From the NCBI GenBank assembly GCA_013398175.1, contig VZRZ01001063.1, positions 1,112-65,111 on the forward strand: a DNA stretch of 64,000 bases, in the 5' to 3' direction. This DNA comes from Climacteris rufus (taxonomy: Eukaryota > Chordata > Aves > Passeriformes > Climacteridae). Below, piece by piece: positions 22,343 through 34,938 of the stretch (positions are counted from its first letter, which is position 1; each line of letters opens with the position of its first letter). The translations under genes and the position numbers were made by a program. A model generated the notes under the pieces. That model was not told the origin of the DNA. It worked only from the letters and a program-made list of their open reading frames with translations, and did no database searches.

Positions 22343-25300
22343 GTTTCCAAAAAAGTAAGGAAATTGAGGAACTTCCTTGATCAAGAAGAAGAAAATCCTG
22401 TAATTAATTTTTACTTAAACTAATTCATCAATAAAATACTAATTTCTGTTTCAGTCTGAGATTTTAATTTCTGAGAACAAGAGAAATCAAGTTCTTGGAG
22501 GATCACATAATGCAATCTAATATTTCAGTGACTGGGATAAATGAAAATTGGAAAATCAAGGCTCTTATGCTGTTCTCTTCTATTTACGCAGTTATTCTGA
22601 GTAGAATGCTGTTTTATCTGGAAGTTTCTTTTGTTATACTGAGACCAAAGTATTGGAAGGAATTTAATTGTTCTCCTGAAGTTAATTTATAATTTTTACT
22701 AGCACTGACTTTGAGAACAACCCTATTTATATTTTTCTTGGTTTTTACACTGTGATCATGAATATTTCCCTTGAGATCAGTGCTTTATTCTGCTTACACT
22801 CTTTTAAATTGCTTAGATTTCTATTTGCTTTCCTATCACCATGCTTTCAATTTATAACTCACAGAGCTGACTTATTTGTGTTCCTGTTTCCTTCTCAGCT
22901 CCTAATGTGAAAATATCTTGACACACATGTAAATGACATTTAAGTGCAGACCAAAATCTCTATGATAACAGTCAAATAAATCTGTTACAAAAACAGATCT
23001 CTGTCACAGAGATACAAGTTTCTTATATACACTTCTAGTTTAGCCAAAAATATTTTTTTTGCTACTATTTCTCCACCTCTCTTTCTTTCTTCATCAAGTT
23101 TTGACCAAATCTACTAGTAGTTCTTAAAAATACCCAGTTATTGCTGTACAGTTTCCAGTAATCTAACCTCTGGCAGCTGCTCAAAAGGTTATGGGATTAT
23201 ATTTGTACAAATGTTTTGATGTTACCAGTGGGGATCTAAAGAGCTCTATTTTTCAAATATTGCCCGTATCTGTTCCAGCTTTCCTCTGAAAAATGTCAGT
23301 GAGATACCACTTGCAATTCTCTCTGTTGGATGTAATCTGCATTATAACTAATGTATCTTTATTAGAGTGACAACTCTCATCAGATATTTTGTGTGCTAGA
23401 ATCTAGCACCAAGAGAAGCAGTGATGAGCCTTGGAGTATGTCCCAAAACTGTGATGAGCACATATATTTCACTACTTGTTCAGCTGGCAACAGTCTGTGT
23501 GAAGTCATTTGTGCATTCACTTTAAATAATAAGCTAAGGTAAATGAAACTGTACCTAGTTAAGTTCTTAATAAATTTATTTTAAAATTATTCTGGGCTCT
23601 TGTGGACAACTACCTTGTTCATAAAACTACTTTAATCTCTTTGTCAAATGTTTCATATTCTTCAGGACCAAAAATTGAAATACATTTTACAACAGACACT
23701 TGTGACTCTGTCTTCGAAGATCCTTAGGTGCTCACTCAGTTCTAGTACAACAAAGTACCTTTGGATTTTGAGTTAGGGCTTTTGAGTTAACTCAGGCATG
23801 AATGGTGTATTGGTCTTTCTTTTTGTTTTCCAGACTGAAAGAAAAAACCCAGAAACAGCTATATAAAAAGTGATGTAATCCTGATGTCAACCATCTAGCA
23901 TATTAATAGAATGGAGAAACTTGGACAATTGGACAAACTTACAGTCCCACTGACTGCATCATGTTTGTTCATTTAAGTTATATTTGGTGAATAGGAAGGG
24001 AAGTGAGCTTGAACATTTGATTCCTAAAAGATAGACATTATTAACCTACAGGAAATAAATAATTTCATTTCTTTAAATTCTAGTGTGTATTTTCTGAGCA
24101 TGTGCAAAACAAAATACAACATTTTTTAATGTGAATGAAAGACTATATCAAGCATACTGGCTGGCTTGTCCTTTATTATGTGAAGTTCAGCAGCAGGACA
24201 TTTTCTTGCAAAAAGTAAAAAAAAAATAAATTACGGAGTAGGTGCCCTGAAGTTGACTTGCATCTTGAACGTTCATACTGCTAAACAGTGTGATAAAGTT
24301 TATGTTCCATCAATGTGTGAATGTGCTCTTTGGAACTGTTTCTTCTTCATGCCTGAACAACTGGAGATAATAAATAAAGAGAAGAGACACAGCATGTGAA
24401 GCAGATTCCATCCAGATGCACCTGATGTCCTTTTTCTGCACTGTGTCAGGTAATGGACTGGATTGTTACCAGTGATTGTCAGTTTTGTGTTTAGTGACAA
24501 TGACAGATTTAACTCTCACCTCTTTTATATCAACTTTCTTCTCTTTCTTTTTTTCTTTTATAAATAAGAAGAAAGTAGTAGGCAGACATTACAGGCAGAA
24601 CTTCACTGTCAAGCAACACCGTAAAACATGACATAAACCACAAAGTGACTGAGCACAAACTTTGCTTAGTGAAAATTCACAATTCTGGATGCTAGCTGCC
24701 ATGCCTAACACAGCAGCTTTGACACTATCAGGATATGATTTCAACGTTAAAATTATAAGTTCAAATGTATGACAAAGTGGTACACTGACAACCTCTTGGA
24801 TCAGTATGTGTTTCCAGCAAGTTCAAAAGGAGCAGGTTTTTATTAATCAGAACAACTAAAATTGGTTGAATTCTCATCCCACCACTTCACAATAGGCCTG
24901 TGGTCACAAGCCCTTGCCAGATGCAGTTAGTCAGAGAAGGTGCCTATCCAAAGAGCTTACCTTGATTGTAGCTATTCAATGTAAATGTGTAAAGTTTTCC
25001 TATGTGTTTACGTTCTACATTCACAGAACACAGAAGATTACTTCACCCCTTTCTGCCTCCCCCCTAAACTAAATAAATAATTCAGTTTTTTTGAAAGCAA
25101 CTCAGTATGGTCTGCATCAAACCATAAGAGCTGATAATCATATTGTGGTATTCTGTTGTTAACAAAATTACCTTCTTGGTTGACATGTGATAATAAAATA
25201 ATTCTGAAACAATTGCCCTGCTTGTTCTATGCAAAGAGTTTTGGTCAGGATTTGCTTCAGGCCCTATCTTCCTGCCCTTAACTCTAAGAACAGACTTGAG

Positions 25301-25442
25301 GGAAGAGTAGTGCAGGGAATGTTACTTGCTTAAATTGACTTTTTTGTACTCTGTCTCAAAATGTCTTTCCTTCAGTAGAATCTGGTAGAGGTTCTTGATT
25401 TTGGAGGATTTGCCTTTAATGATTATGATAAATAAATATATC
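22343..25442. other. AT-rich DNA, nothing recognised
   Basis: About 3.1 kb without a recognised repeat or exon. A short palindrome ATCTCTG-TCA-CAGAGAT lies near 23,000. Short frames only. Confidence 0.5.
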
Positions 25443-25447
25443 AACCT

Positions 25448-26027
25448 TAGCCACGGGTAGAAAGCTTGAGTAACTCAGAGCCTTTAGCAGCGGTCTCGTG
25501 TCTGAGAAAAGCAGCAAGCAGCTTGGCTTTACCCAGTCTCTGTTGAACAAAGTCGAGCCTGCATCAAAGCTCCTGCAGAATCTTGGCTCAGTTCACGCAC
25601 AGCGGTTTAATTTAAGCAGGGAAGTAAAGAGATGAGAAAAGGTTCTTTTCCGCTTATTGCCAGCAAGGTTTTATTACTGGAGCATGGGTGGGTGCGGTAA
25701 AAGACACCAAAATGGAGGTCAGGGGCATCTATTATGGTACGGAAGAGAGGGAAGGGCAGTCGGGAGAGAGCCAATCACTGCAGAGGATTACAATGATTGA
25801 CAGTGGCACCGGCCAGCCACTCTGCTGTCCGCACCGGCACAGGAACCAATGAGCTGTCCTTTTGGGCGGGGACAGCCCCTGCTGCTGTAGCTGGGGACCC
25901 CCCATGGCGACCCAGGGCTGTGCCATCCCCGGCTGCATTGGGGTGGGGAGGACAGGCCCGGCCCCCCGCGGCTCTGACACGGCGGGGCTGGGCCAGGTCA
26001 TCAGCCACACCCAGAGGCACCGCAACA
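25448..26027 (-). mobile_element. Solo LTR C (ERVK-like), CpG-rich U3, minus orientation
   Basis: A solo LTR of about 580 bp. On the minus strand it starts TGTTGCGGTGCCTC and ends CCCGTGGCT or CCCGTGGCTA. The flanking sequence AACCTT is present on both sides (25,443-25,448 and 26,028-26,033), so the duplication is 6 bp with a CT end, or 5 bp with a TA end. AATAAA on the minus strand is seen as TTTATT at 25,670-25,675. The U3 (about 25,740-26,027) is strikingly GC and CpG rich compared with the flanks and holds CCAAT boxes (ATTGG on the minus strand) near 25,770 and 25,847. The CpG retention suggests a rather young or unmethylated insertion. The overlapping open frames at 25,732-26,098 are shadows of this GC-rich U3. 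Confidence 0.88.
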
Positions 26028-26033
26028 AACCTT

Positions 26034-26622
26034 TATTTTTGTTTCTCACTTTTAGCAATAATAAACCATTTGGTGTATTAATGACAAATTTTATCTAGAG
26101 ATTTGTGAATTAGTCCATAAACATCAAGATTCACCCCATTTCTCTTAGCTGACCACTTATTTTTTCAGTAATCCTTTTTCAGGAGAAACAAATGGCAATT
26201 CAATCAACCAGCTGGAGAATTATGAACTACAGATAATCAGAAACTCAAAATTCTTGAAGGTAGGAAAGAGATCTTGTTCTCAAAAGTGAGTTCAGACACA
26301 AAGTTATTAATCTGGTTGTAAGGAGTCTCTTTTCTTAATAGAAAGCTAGTACCTGGCCAAGTCTCATGAAAATGTGGGAAGGTTCTGTCGAGGCTTGATC
26401 ACAGATCAAATAAAAAAAGAGTGAAGAAAATGAACTGAAAAAAATTGGAAAGAGTTGTTAAGGACTCAAGAATCCCTCAAGCACATTTGTACAGATCACA
26501 GAGGCCTTGACTGGTGACATGGGAGTTGTAGTAAGCAATTATTTTCAAGTGTAAAGGAACCTGTCCTGAGGTAAAGTCCTCAAGGGTATTTTCCAAGCCC
26601 TAATTCAGAGAACAAATGAGCT
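26034..26622. other. Spacer between LTRs C and E
   Basis: About 590 bp of AT-rich DNA with nothing recognised. Confidence 0.5.
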
Positions 26623-26628
26623 AGTAGC

Positions 26629-27259
26629 TAACGCTGGCTCCGGGGGCAGCTCGAGGCCACACAGCGTTATTCTGGGAGTGACCCTAGTTTCCCGGGGACT
26701 GCAGCTTGCATTTTCCCCAAACACAGGGCATCGTCCGGCAGCTCATTAGTGCTGGCTCCTCTGTGATAGAGAGATCCCCGGGCTGATGGTGCAGGTGAAG
26801 GCAAGGACAAAGACCCGAGAGAAGGGCCTTGGAGTGCTTTCCAGCTCTTTTATTTCCCAGGAGAAGCAGCAGGGAAGGTAGGAGAGGGTCTGGGGTCCAG
26901 GAGAGGCTGCGCAAGGGTCTGGGAGAGCTGAAGGCTTCAGCTACCAAAGGCAAAGTCTTAGGGACAGCAGGGGATTTATGGGGATACAAGCAGGGGAAAG
27001 TAACCTATGAGGGTACAGGGATTAACATACAACCAATAGAGAGCTGAACTGTAATGAAATTTCCAGAACATAACCTTATGCAGAACATTAGGTAATGTGG
27101 CAACTAACCGAAATATGTAAACTAAGGTACAAGGGACGCTGGGGGTGGACCAAAAACTCTCCCTGAGCAGGGGGAATGCCTCAGACTGTGGCAACCTCAG
27201 GCTGTGCCCACCAGTCTTGAGCCTGTGGGGCTGTGGCTTTTGCCACATACACCGCCACA
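26629..27259 (-). mobile_element. Solo LTR E (ERVK-like), TG...TA ends, minus orientation
   Basis: A solo LTR of 631 bp. On the minus strand it starts TGTGGCGGTGTATGTGGC and ends GAGCCAGCGTTA. The 6-base duplication AGTAGC (plus strand) is exact at 26,623-26,628 and 27,260-27,265; the next T is shared too, so 7 bp with an end in TT is the alternative. A poly(A) signal on minus is seen as TTTATT at 26,849-26,854. G+C content is well above the flanks. Open frames at 26,684-27,260 are LTR sequence. Confidence 0.88.
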
Positions 27260-29521
27260 AGTAGCTTCATAGATCTGGTATACCCATATATAACTATATA
27301 GAACTGAGGGGCTATACTATAAAACCAAAAGCTTTAGTTCTTTAAATTTCCATATAACAGAAAGAATGGAATTGTAACTAGAGTATAGAAGATAATACTT
27401 TGTTATGAAATTTGAACCCATGTCTAGCTAGACTGGGCATTCATAGATAACAGAGGCTAACAAATAAATAGAATTTCAGTTTTCAAACATGGAGTTGGAC
27501 TGCAATATTACATTTGTTTTATTTTTAAATATTTCTGTCATTCATGTAGCTAGAAGCATGAAGTCAAATGGAATAAAATTTTATCTCATTTTGTGATTAA
27601 ACTTGACAGATATTTCATGTAGAATATGAATCAGGGTGAAATTTTGCAGTGCTCATTATGATTGGAGATTGCAAATCCAAATACAGTGAGAAGTAAGAAC
27701 ACTCAAAAAAGCTTAGTGGACTCAAAAATTGCAGGCTGTTTCATAACAAGATATAGCCTTCTGAGAAGAAATTGTGTCTGATGGCACAAGTCAAAGCTCA
27801 TCCTGAAAATACCAAAAAGCTAAGAGGTTCTTCTGCAGCTGTAGTCACATCTCAAGTTATCACAGAATAAAAACTATCAGTGACAGATAAGCAGAATCCT
27901 GCATGGTGTAGGTTTAGTTAGGTTTGGTTTTAGAAAGTGGAGACTTTATACCTGAAAGTGTTCACTGGACTTTAATAATTATTAGATTGGAATGCAGTCA
28001 AAAATTCATACCACAAATTTAGTACTTATTGTAAATACTATAAGTATTATAGAAACTCTGTATAAACCTGATTTCTTTTATATGAATTACAGCAGAAGGG
28101 TGGTATAGATAGGAGAAAATATGAAGGAATAGGGAGATAAAAAAACTTATTGCACAAGCCGTGATGCCTAGCAGTTTCATAATTATGTTGTTTCCAATCA
28201 GCTTTGTTCTTCAGTTAAAATCATGAAGTAAACCTAGCTATTCTTTGCACATGTCTGACATTGGCAGGTGTCATGCTCTAGGAGATGATCCTAAGAAAAC
28301 TGGTTTTAAGAAAGCTTAGGCTCTCAATCATTTAAAATAATTCTGAAGATGCATATGTAGCAGCTTTGCAAATGCAAATGAAAGATCCTGGGGATGACGA
28401 ACTGCAAGAGGTGGCACACTGCATTCTCTTAATCGTTTGATTTTCCTGCTAACTCAGTCATGGTGTCCTAAAAGAAATCCACCCCAGATTAGAGTCATAT
28501 GTCGATTCTTTTTCTCTAACAACCCTCATCCATATTCATAAGGACCAATTGCCCTGAGGAGCATGGTTACTGCTAGAACCCAATGGCTCTGCACTTTTCA
28601 CTCTCAGAAGTACAGTATCACACATCTTTAACCAATATAATGACATTGTGTTATTTGATTCATCTCATGCTACCATGAAAGTTGGATTATTGCTTAGTTA
28701 AATAGGCTTAGCTTGTGAAAAGACTTAGGTAGATGTGGCTTTCTGTAACAGTAATTGGTTAAGGGTCTATCTGGCAGATGCTGGTTCCTGAAGTCATGGA
28801 CTACATAGGGGATAGAGTGCAACTTTCTAACTTTTTGTTCCAACTCTCTAAATGTACTGGAACTGGATTAGAACAATCATCAGCAGAAATTCTTGAAAAT
28901 GTATGAAAGTTTTCATCTAGAAAATTATGTGGAATAAAAATGTAGAACAGCATTTGTCTTAGAAATAATTTGAAGGTTGGTTTTTTTGGTTTGTTTTTTT
29001 GGTTTATTTTTTTGTTTTGGTAAGTGTTCAGGGCCTTTTGAACAAGTTCTGTTCTACATGCAATTCTAATTCTGCCAAAACTGTAGCCCTGTCGCTTTCT
29101 TGATGGGAAAATTATCTAGAAATCCCTGTGAGATTAATGTTTTTCTCCATGTAAATATAGGAAATTAGATTTCACATGACATCAGAAGCAGAGTTAGGTA
29201 ATAAGAGTTCAGCCGTCTCACACCTTCCATTACAAGAATTTCTCAGAAAGCTGCTTGAATATTAAACGAGTTTTTTTTTTAAAGTTTCATCAAGAACTAC
29301 TCCAACCATTTCTGAAAATAAATTAATGAAAACCTTTCTTTCTATTTAATCTCAAATTAAAAGTAATTATTAGAAAAGTTTAAACAAAATATTGTAGCTG
29401 TCCCATAGTTAAAATAGGAATTTGAAATCTATCAAAATGCATACACTCACTGTCAAGGTTATAACCTACATTTTTTCTAACAACTGGAGACACTACACTA
29501 AGATGGAAATCTTTAAAGACA

Positions 29522-29534
29522 CCCCCCCCCCCCC
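29522..29534. repeat. Homopolymer C run (13)
   Basis: Thirteen consecutive C residues; length may be unreliable in the assembly. Confidence 0.8.
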
Positions 29535-29793
29535 ATTTACGTATGCCAGATAGAAAACAATTTGACTGTAGCAAGTAAATTCACCTAAGACTTCATTTCT
29601 TCTGAGCATGGTCTAGTGTTAATGCACTTTTTGGTGTTCTCAATTCTGTTACATCAGGTAGAATGGAGCATAATGCTGATTGACTTGAAATAACTAGGTT
29701 TGGTATGGCTAAGGCTGTTGAAGAGCGTAAGTTTAAAAAGGCCCTCTGAAAACCCCAATGCATGACATCACGTGAAGAACCTGATATTTCCCA

Positions 29794-29845
29794 ACTTCCT
29801 TCACTTCCTTCACTTCCTTCACTTCCCTCACTTCTTTCACTTCTG
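29794..29845. repeat. 9-bp ACTTCCTTC tandem repeat
   Basis: Three exact ACTTCCTTC units (29,794-29,820), then ACTTCCCTC, ACTTCTTTC and a partial unit: about 5.7 copies. Confidence 0.85.
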
Positions 29846-31776
29846 GAACAATCTTACCAAAACTTAGAGATTAGATCTTAGAGATTAATTACAAATCTCT
29901 ACACAAATGAGCAAAGCTCACCAAACTACTATTTTAAAATTCAAATTTCAAAATTATATTTTTATTATATTTAACTTATGCCTTTAAATAATTATTTGGT
30001 TTTTTTTTTACATCAACTGGAAACAGACAAAAGACACCATGATATGTGATTGTGAAGACATATGGGCAAAAAAGAACTTTGCTGGCAGTTATTTGGAAAT
30101 GTTCTGTAATGAAAAGCACTAGAAATTTATTTTTCATGAGTTGCAACAATTTTATTACACAGCTTTTGGATTAGCACAATGTACATATTAAAAAAAAAGT
30201 AGGAAACACACTCACAAATTTGCTATTACCTTTATTGTCAGTTCTTATTCTATGTTTGACACACATTTAAAAATTATATTCTTGTACAAGAAGCAAATAA
30301 TTGTAAGTAATATAAGTCTAATTTTATTCCCCTTCTGACAAGGTTCTCCTTCACAAATTCAACTAAAGATGTTTGACAGAATATATATTCTAGTTCAGTA
30401 ACCTTGATTTTCTGTTGGTCTGGTCCTCTGCGGTTTGGAAGACAATGTCAGCCCAGGGGCATAGCATAAAATGGATTTCATATGGTTTGCATTTCCTTTC
30501 AGCTTTTATTATTTTACTGAAAACATAATATTTTCCTAAGAAAAAGGAAAAGAAGATTTTCTTCTATTCATTCTTTGCAGCCCTACCTTTCTAGGGACTT
30601 ATTTGAAATAATGGTATTTAAAATTATATGCAGGGCTGTTCTAATTTCCTAAAGCAAAATCTTTTAAGATTTGGCAGATACATTTTAAAAAGCCCCTTGG
30701 GAACTGAGAGTTAAAAAAAAATGTACCATCAACATTTTTTTTTTCCTGTCTGAAACAGTATGATCTCTAACTTCTGCATATGTTAAAACTTGTAGAATAA
30801 TCTCTGGATTTTCAAAGGGATCACTCACACAATAATAAAAGTGTATTTTCCCATGAGCACAACATTCTTAATATCTTTCTGAAAACAGGCCTCAGAATAG
30901 GGAAAATATAACTTTCTTTTGGAGGCTTCATTTTCACTGCTAAAACAGTGAAAATATAGATGTGTTGCAGAAAGATGAGAAAAATTAAGGCAGTAATCAT
31001 AAAATGGAAGAAAAGAACAACTTAAATTCATAACAGAATTGAATTATGCATATTAAGTAGAGGGTTAGTTTCTAAACTATAAAACTTTTTAAGGTTTATA
31101 AAATAGATATAGAAAGATATTACTAAATTTCTAAGAAGCATGTCTGTTGTAAACAAAAGACAGGTGTTGGGAGCAATTTTATCCTCCTTAAGGCAGACTT
31201 ACTCCCTAGGAGGTCTACATGAGTCCCAGCTGAATTCATTTAAGCACTATTGATGACTAGCAATAATAGAGGCAGAAATGTCTCCTCCACCTATAATGAT
31301 GTGCATGTAAAGATGTGGATGGCACTTTTACTTTACAATTTCTGTCATTTTCCCACCTGCTATGACATAAACCCAAAACCCTGACTGAGACACAACTCTA
31401 CGGAAAACATTGCACTTCACTGAAATTCCTCCACATCTTCTTCCAGAGTACTTTCATCATCCGAACTAAGGGTCTGTGACCAGGTCCCACACCATAGTTT
31501 TTCTCACCACTGTGTATTTGGTTATGACTCTTCAAGCTACAGCCTTGTCTCTAAGGCTTCAGCTATGTGTCCTCTCCTACTGCAACACCAGTTCCCTGAC
31601 ATCAGAACCCAACTATGTTCCACTCATTTGTAAATAAGTGATATCAATAAGCTTATCTTTCACATTCTGCTCCAGGGCTATGTGGAGCCTTGGTAGGGCT
31701 CACACTTTTCTGTAGATTATTTTAGAATCACTTAATTGGGACCTTCACAATAGTTTTGTTACTAAAGTATGTGCTG

Positions 31777-31910
31777 TGAAGTGTTCAAAATCCACCTGGA
31801 CAAGTTCCTGTGTAACCTGGCTCTAGGTGACCCTGCCTTGGCAGCAGAGTTGGACTACATGATCTCCAGAGGTCCCTTCCATCCCTAGGAGTTCTGTGAT
31901 TCTGTGATTC
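31777..31910 (+). mobile_element. CR1 LINE, 3' end fragment
   Basis: A 134-bp CR1 3' tail: GTGTTCAAAATCCACCTGGA, TCTAGGTGACCCTGC, a GTTGGACTACATGATCTCCA block, GAGGTCCCTTCCATCCC and the terminal TTCTGTGATTCTGTGATTC microsatellite that ends this CR1 subfamily. Strongly 5' truncated; no coding part. Confidence 0.92.
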
Positions 31911-33895
31911 ATGAGATAAATTTGATTTATTTATGCCATGGGTACAAATCTATATGCAAAGCTAGTTTAAGAGTCTTACAGTCTCTCCCTATCTGCTTGC
32001 CTCTTCCCCCCCAAAGCAATTGACTATCCTGTCAGTTGTGTTGATACTGATGTTTGAGATGGCATATTATAAATTAGATTAGTGAAATCACCTAGATGAA
32101 AGAAAGAATCAAGAAAAGGAATTGTATATAAAAATTTAAATCTTTTTTTGTAAACCAACTTTTCCTTCCAATAATCTTTTTCACTTGCTCTTCTTTAGAT
32201 TACCTCCAGCTAATATAGTTTCTTCTGCTATCAAGGTACCTGAAGGCTGACATATTTATTTAAATTATGAAATTATAGAAAAATCTATTTTAAAGAACCT
32301 ATGTGGTTAATGTCAGGCTAGTTTTTCACATCACAGATGTCTGACTGCTATATTATGCAGCAAGGCAGTATCATGATTGTTTACTCTAATCTTTGATTTC
32401 TAATAGAAGTGCAATAAGTGCAATACAGCTACAAAATGGACAGACAATTTTGCAGAACAATAAGCATCAAAATACTTAGTCTCCTTAACTGGTACAAGGC
32501 TACTGCAAAAAGAAATTTATATATCTTACTGGCAACTATAAAGGAGACTGGATATCTGTGCTGCTTGATATCATATCCTTTTCACCTTGAACTACATTTA
32601 ATGTATAGTTGAAAGGTTAAAAGAATAGTTTTAAATCTATTGAAGTATTTCTTCAAGTATTTTATTTCACCGATGTGACTGTTCACTCATCTTCTGCTTA
32701 GGTTTTGACTAACCCAGCTCATGCTAAGGCCTCATGGATGCTGGAAGCTGCACCATTAGGTCAAATCAAGAGCACCAGGTAGGCAGGAAAGGTGGACAGG
32801 AAGAGCTGAAAGGCTGTTATGCATCCATTGTCACATGCAAATTGATGTCTCCTGCAGCCATTATCTTTTTTTCTACCTGTTTCCTCAGAATTCACTAAGG
32901 TACGGAAATGGTATAGACAAAAACTTCAAGCTACAGGGTATAAAATATCAGTTTACCCAAAAAAGCCTTTGAAGTGGATCCAGCAACAGCTGGACCACTA
33001 AGTCTTTCCTGCTTCCAAATGAGATACAGGGGACACCCACAATGAGATGGAGGAAGAAGAATGAGCACGATCAACATCAGTTAGCAAAAAAATTCTATTA
33101 TTTTGTTCATAGGTGCATGATATTAAGTTGCAGGTTATAAATAATGAATCTTTTGACTTAAATGAATAATAAGTAAATTAATGTGATAGGCTGGTCTGGG
33201 CAAAAAGGAGATTGAACCCTTGCTTGTCATGTTTATTTATTATGGTTCTTAATGAGCTCATTATATAAGGTTTAAATCACAATGTACATTGTCCTGTAAA
33301 TTTGAGATCCAAATAAACTCTAAATACCATTTTTGTTTATTATGTTGAATGTGGAAACTTTCCATTCTGTAAGTCTATATAGGCCTTTGTGCAAAAACAT
33401 TTGGTGAGCCCTAAAGCAGCTTCATAGATGTTGCACAAACTTTTGTTCCTTATATATAGAGAACTATTAAAATTATTCCTTACAAATGCTATGTTTTCTC
33501 TGGTGCTTCATTTTGACATAGACACATAAATCTGGTCAAATGGTTGCTCAGGAAGTTTTATGACAATGCAACTTTCTGTCTGCAAAGCAGCCTCAGAGTT
33601 ATCACAATGACAAACACACAATGTGATCATGATAGTTTGGTAGTCAATTTTCTTGCTTATGCCCAACCATTCTGCAGTTTATGCACCAAAGACTACCCTT
33701 CTGTTCCGAGACTTAAAGGGAATCACAGAGTTCATTGACACTTCAGGTATACCCCTGCTTTGGTTCTTATTGCAGAGCAATTTCAGATTGCAAAAATTAG
33801 ATTGCCTTATTTGAGTTTGGTTTCTGGATCTAAACCAGATATGTTTCAGAAGCACACATTGTATACTTGGTAATGTATAAATAGTCCATGGGATA

Positions 33896-33972
33896 ATGCT
33901 GTAGGTAGTCTAAAGCAACCAGATTGTACCAGATATATATGCTGTAGGTAGTCTAAAGCAATCAGATGTACT
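33896..33972. repeat. 43-bp tandem duplication
   Basis: ATGCTGTAGGTAGTCTAAAG starts at 33,896 and again at 33,939; the copies continue as CAACCAGATTGTAC and CAATCAGATGTAC. Confidence 0.85.
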
Positions 33973-34908
33973 TTAGTGCTGGGTCTTCCTAGTGGTTTGT
34001 TTTATCTTTCCACTGCTATTGCATCATATTCTTTGCTAATGTATATCCACTTTTAAAAACATGGAAAACTAGCAATGGGACACTTCTGGGTTCTGACAAA
34101 GGGTAAAGATTGAGAATCTTTTCTTAGTTATAGACCAAGAGAATATTTTTATGGCCTAAAATTACTTTGTGAAAACAGCTTAACACAACTCCTAAAGCCT
34201 AGTTAATTTTAAAACTTTATTAAATTACTTGTAGGGTACTTAGAGTATTTTAGGTTCACAATATAGAGGTACTTTAGTACTCTTTATATTGAGTGCTTTA
34301 GGTGCACAGGTAGAGTGGAACTGAGTAATGATTAACTATTAAAGTTCTAGTGTCCAGATAGATGGGGTTTTTAATCTCTAATCTTCTTTACATTAATGCT
34401 TTTTGTTGGTGTTTTAATTGTTTTGTTTGCACATGCTCATTTACAATTTTATGTACAGAGTGATTATGTAATGCATACATTTCACATGCTGAAGTTCAAT
34501 TTAACTGACAAGATTATTTCTACATTATTATAATAGCTGTGTTTTCCCAATCACTACAGGTAGACTTTTAGAGAAATGTTGCATGTACCATGCCAATATA
34601 GCTTGCTAAATTGGTTTCCTGTTATTTTAAATAAGACAATGGTAGCTTGTTTCAGGTATTACTAAATTACATTAGACAATATCAAGTAGTTACAGCCAGG
34701 CTGAAATTTTCTTGTTTTGTGGTTCATTCACCCCCAGTTTATCAGGCCTGCAGTCATGATCCCTGACAATTACACGGGCATTCTTACATATAAATATGTA
34801 TGACTTAATTTTTCCTAACATATCTTATGACTTCATCAAGAACAGAAGAGATTTTCAGAATCATACTATTTCCAAACAGAGTTTCAGCAGATGCTTTTTT
34901 TGAGCAGA

Positions 34909-34938
34909 GTTAATATGCCTACACATAGGCATATTAAC
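34909..34938. repeat. Perfect 13-bp inverted repeat, 4-base loop
   Basis: GTTAATATGCCTA, loop CACA, TAGGCATATTAAC. All 13 pairs match. Confidence 0.9.

Larger units (their letters stand above)
27266..31776. other. AT-rich DNA with simple repeats only
   Basis: About 4.5 kb. I see an octamer ATGCAAAT at 28,372-28,379, a T-rich GGTTTGTTTTTTT stretch at about 28,980-29,020, a 13-base C run at 29,522-29,534, and a 9-bp CT-rich tandem repeat at 29,794-29,845. No LTR, CR1, SINE or exon recognised. Confidence 0.5.

Noticed and set aside
21501..22423. Several overlapping frames of 60-111 codons on both strands
   Set aside because: They are produced by the periodic U3 sequence of LTR I.
25732..26098. 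Four overlapping frames of 78-108 codons
   Set aside because: They are GC-rich shadows of the LTR C U3; frames are open on both strands because stop codons are rare in CpG-rich DNA.
10319..27259. Two of the clustered LTRs as the ends of one provirus
   Set aside because: Neighbouring LTRs differ in family or orientation, have their own target duplications where readable, and enclose no gag, pol or env.
29794..29845. CRISPR-like array
   Set aside because: It is a 9-bp simple tandem repeat without spacers in a vertebrate genome.
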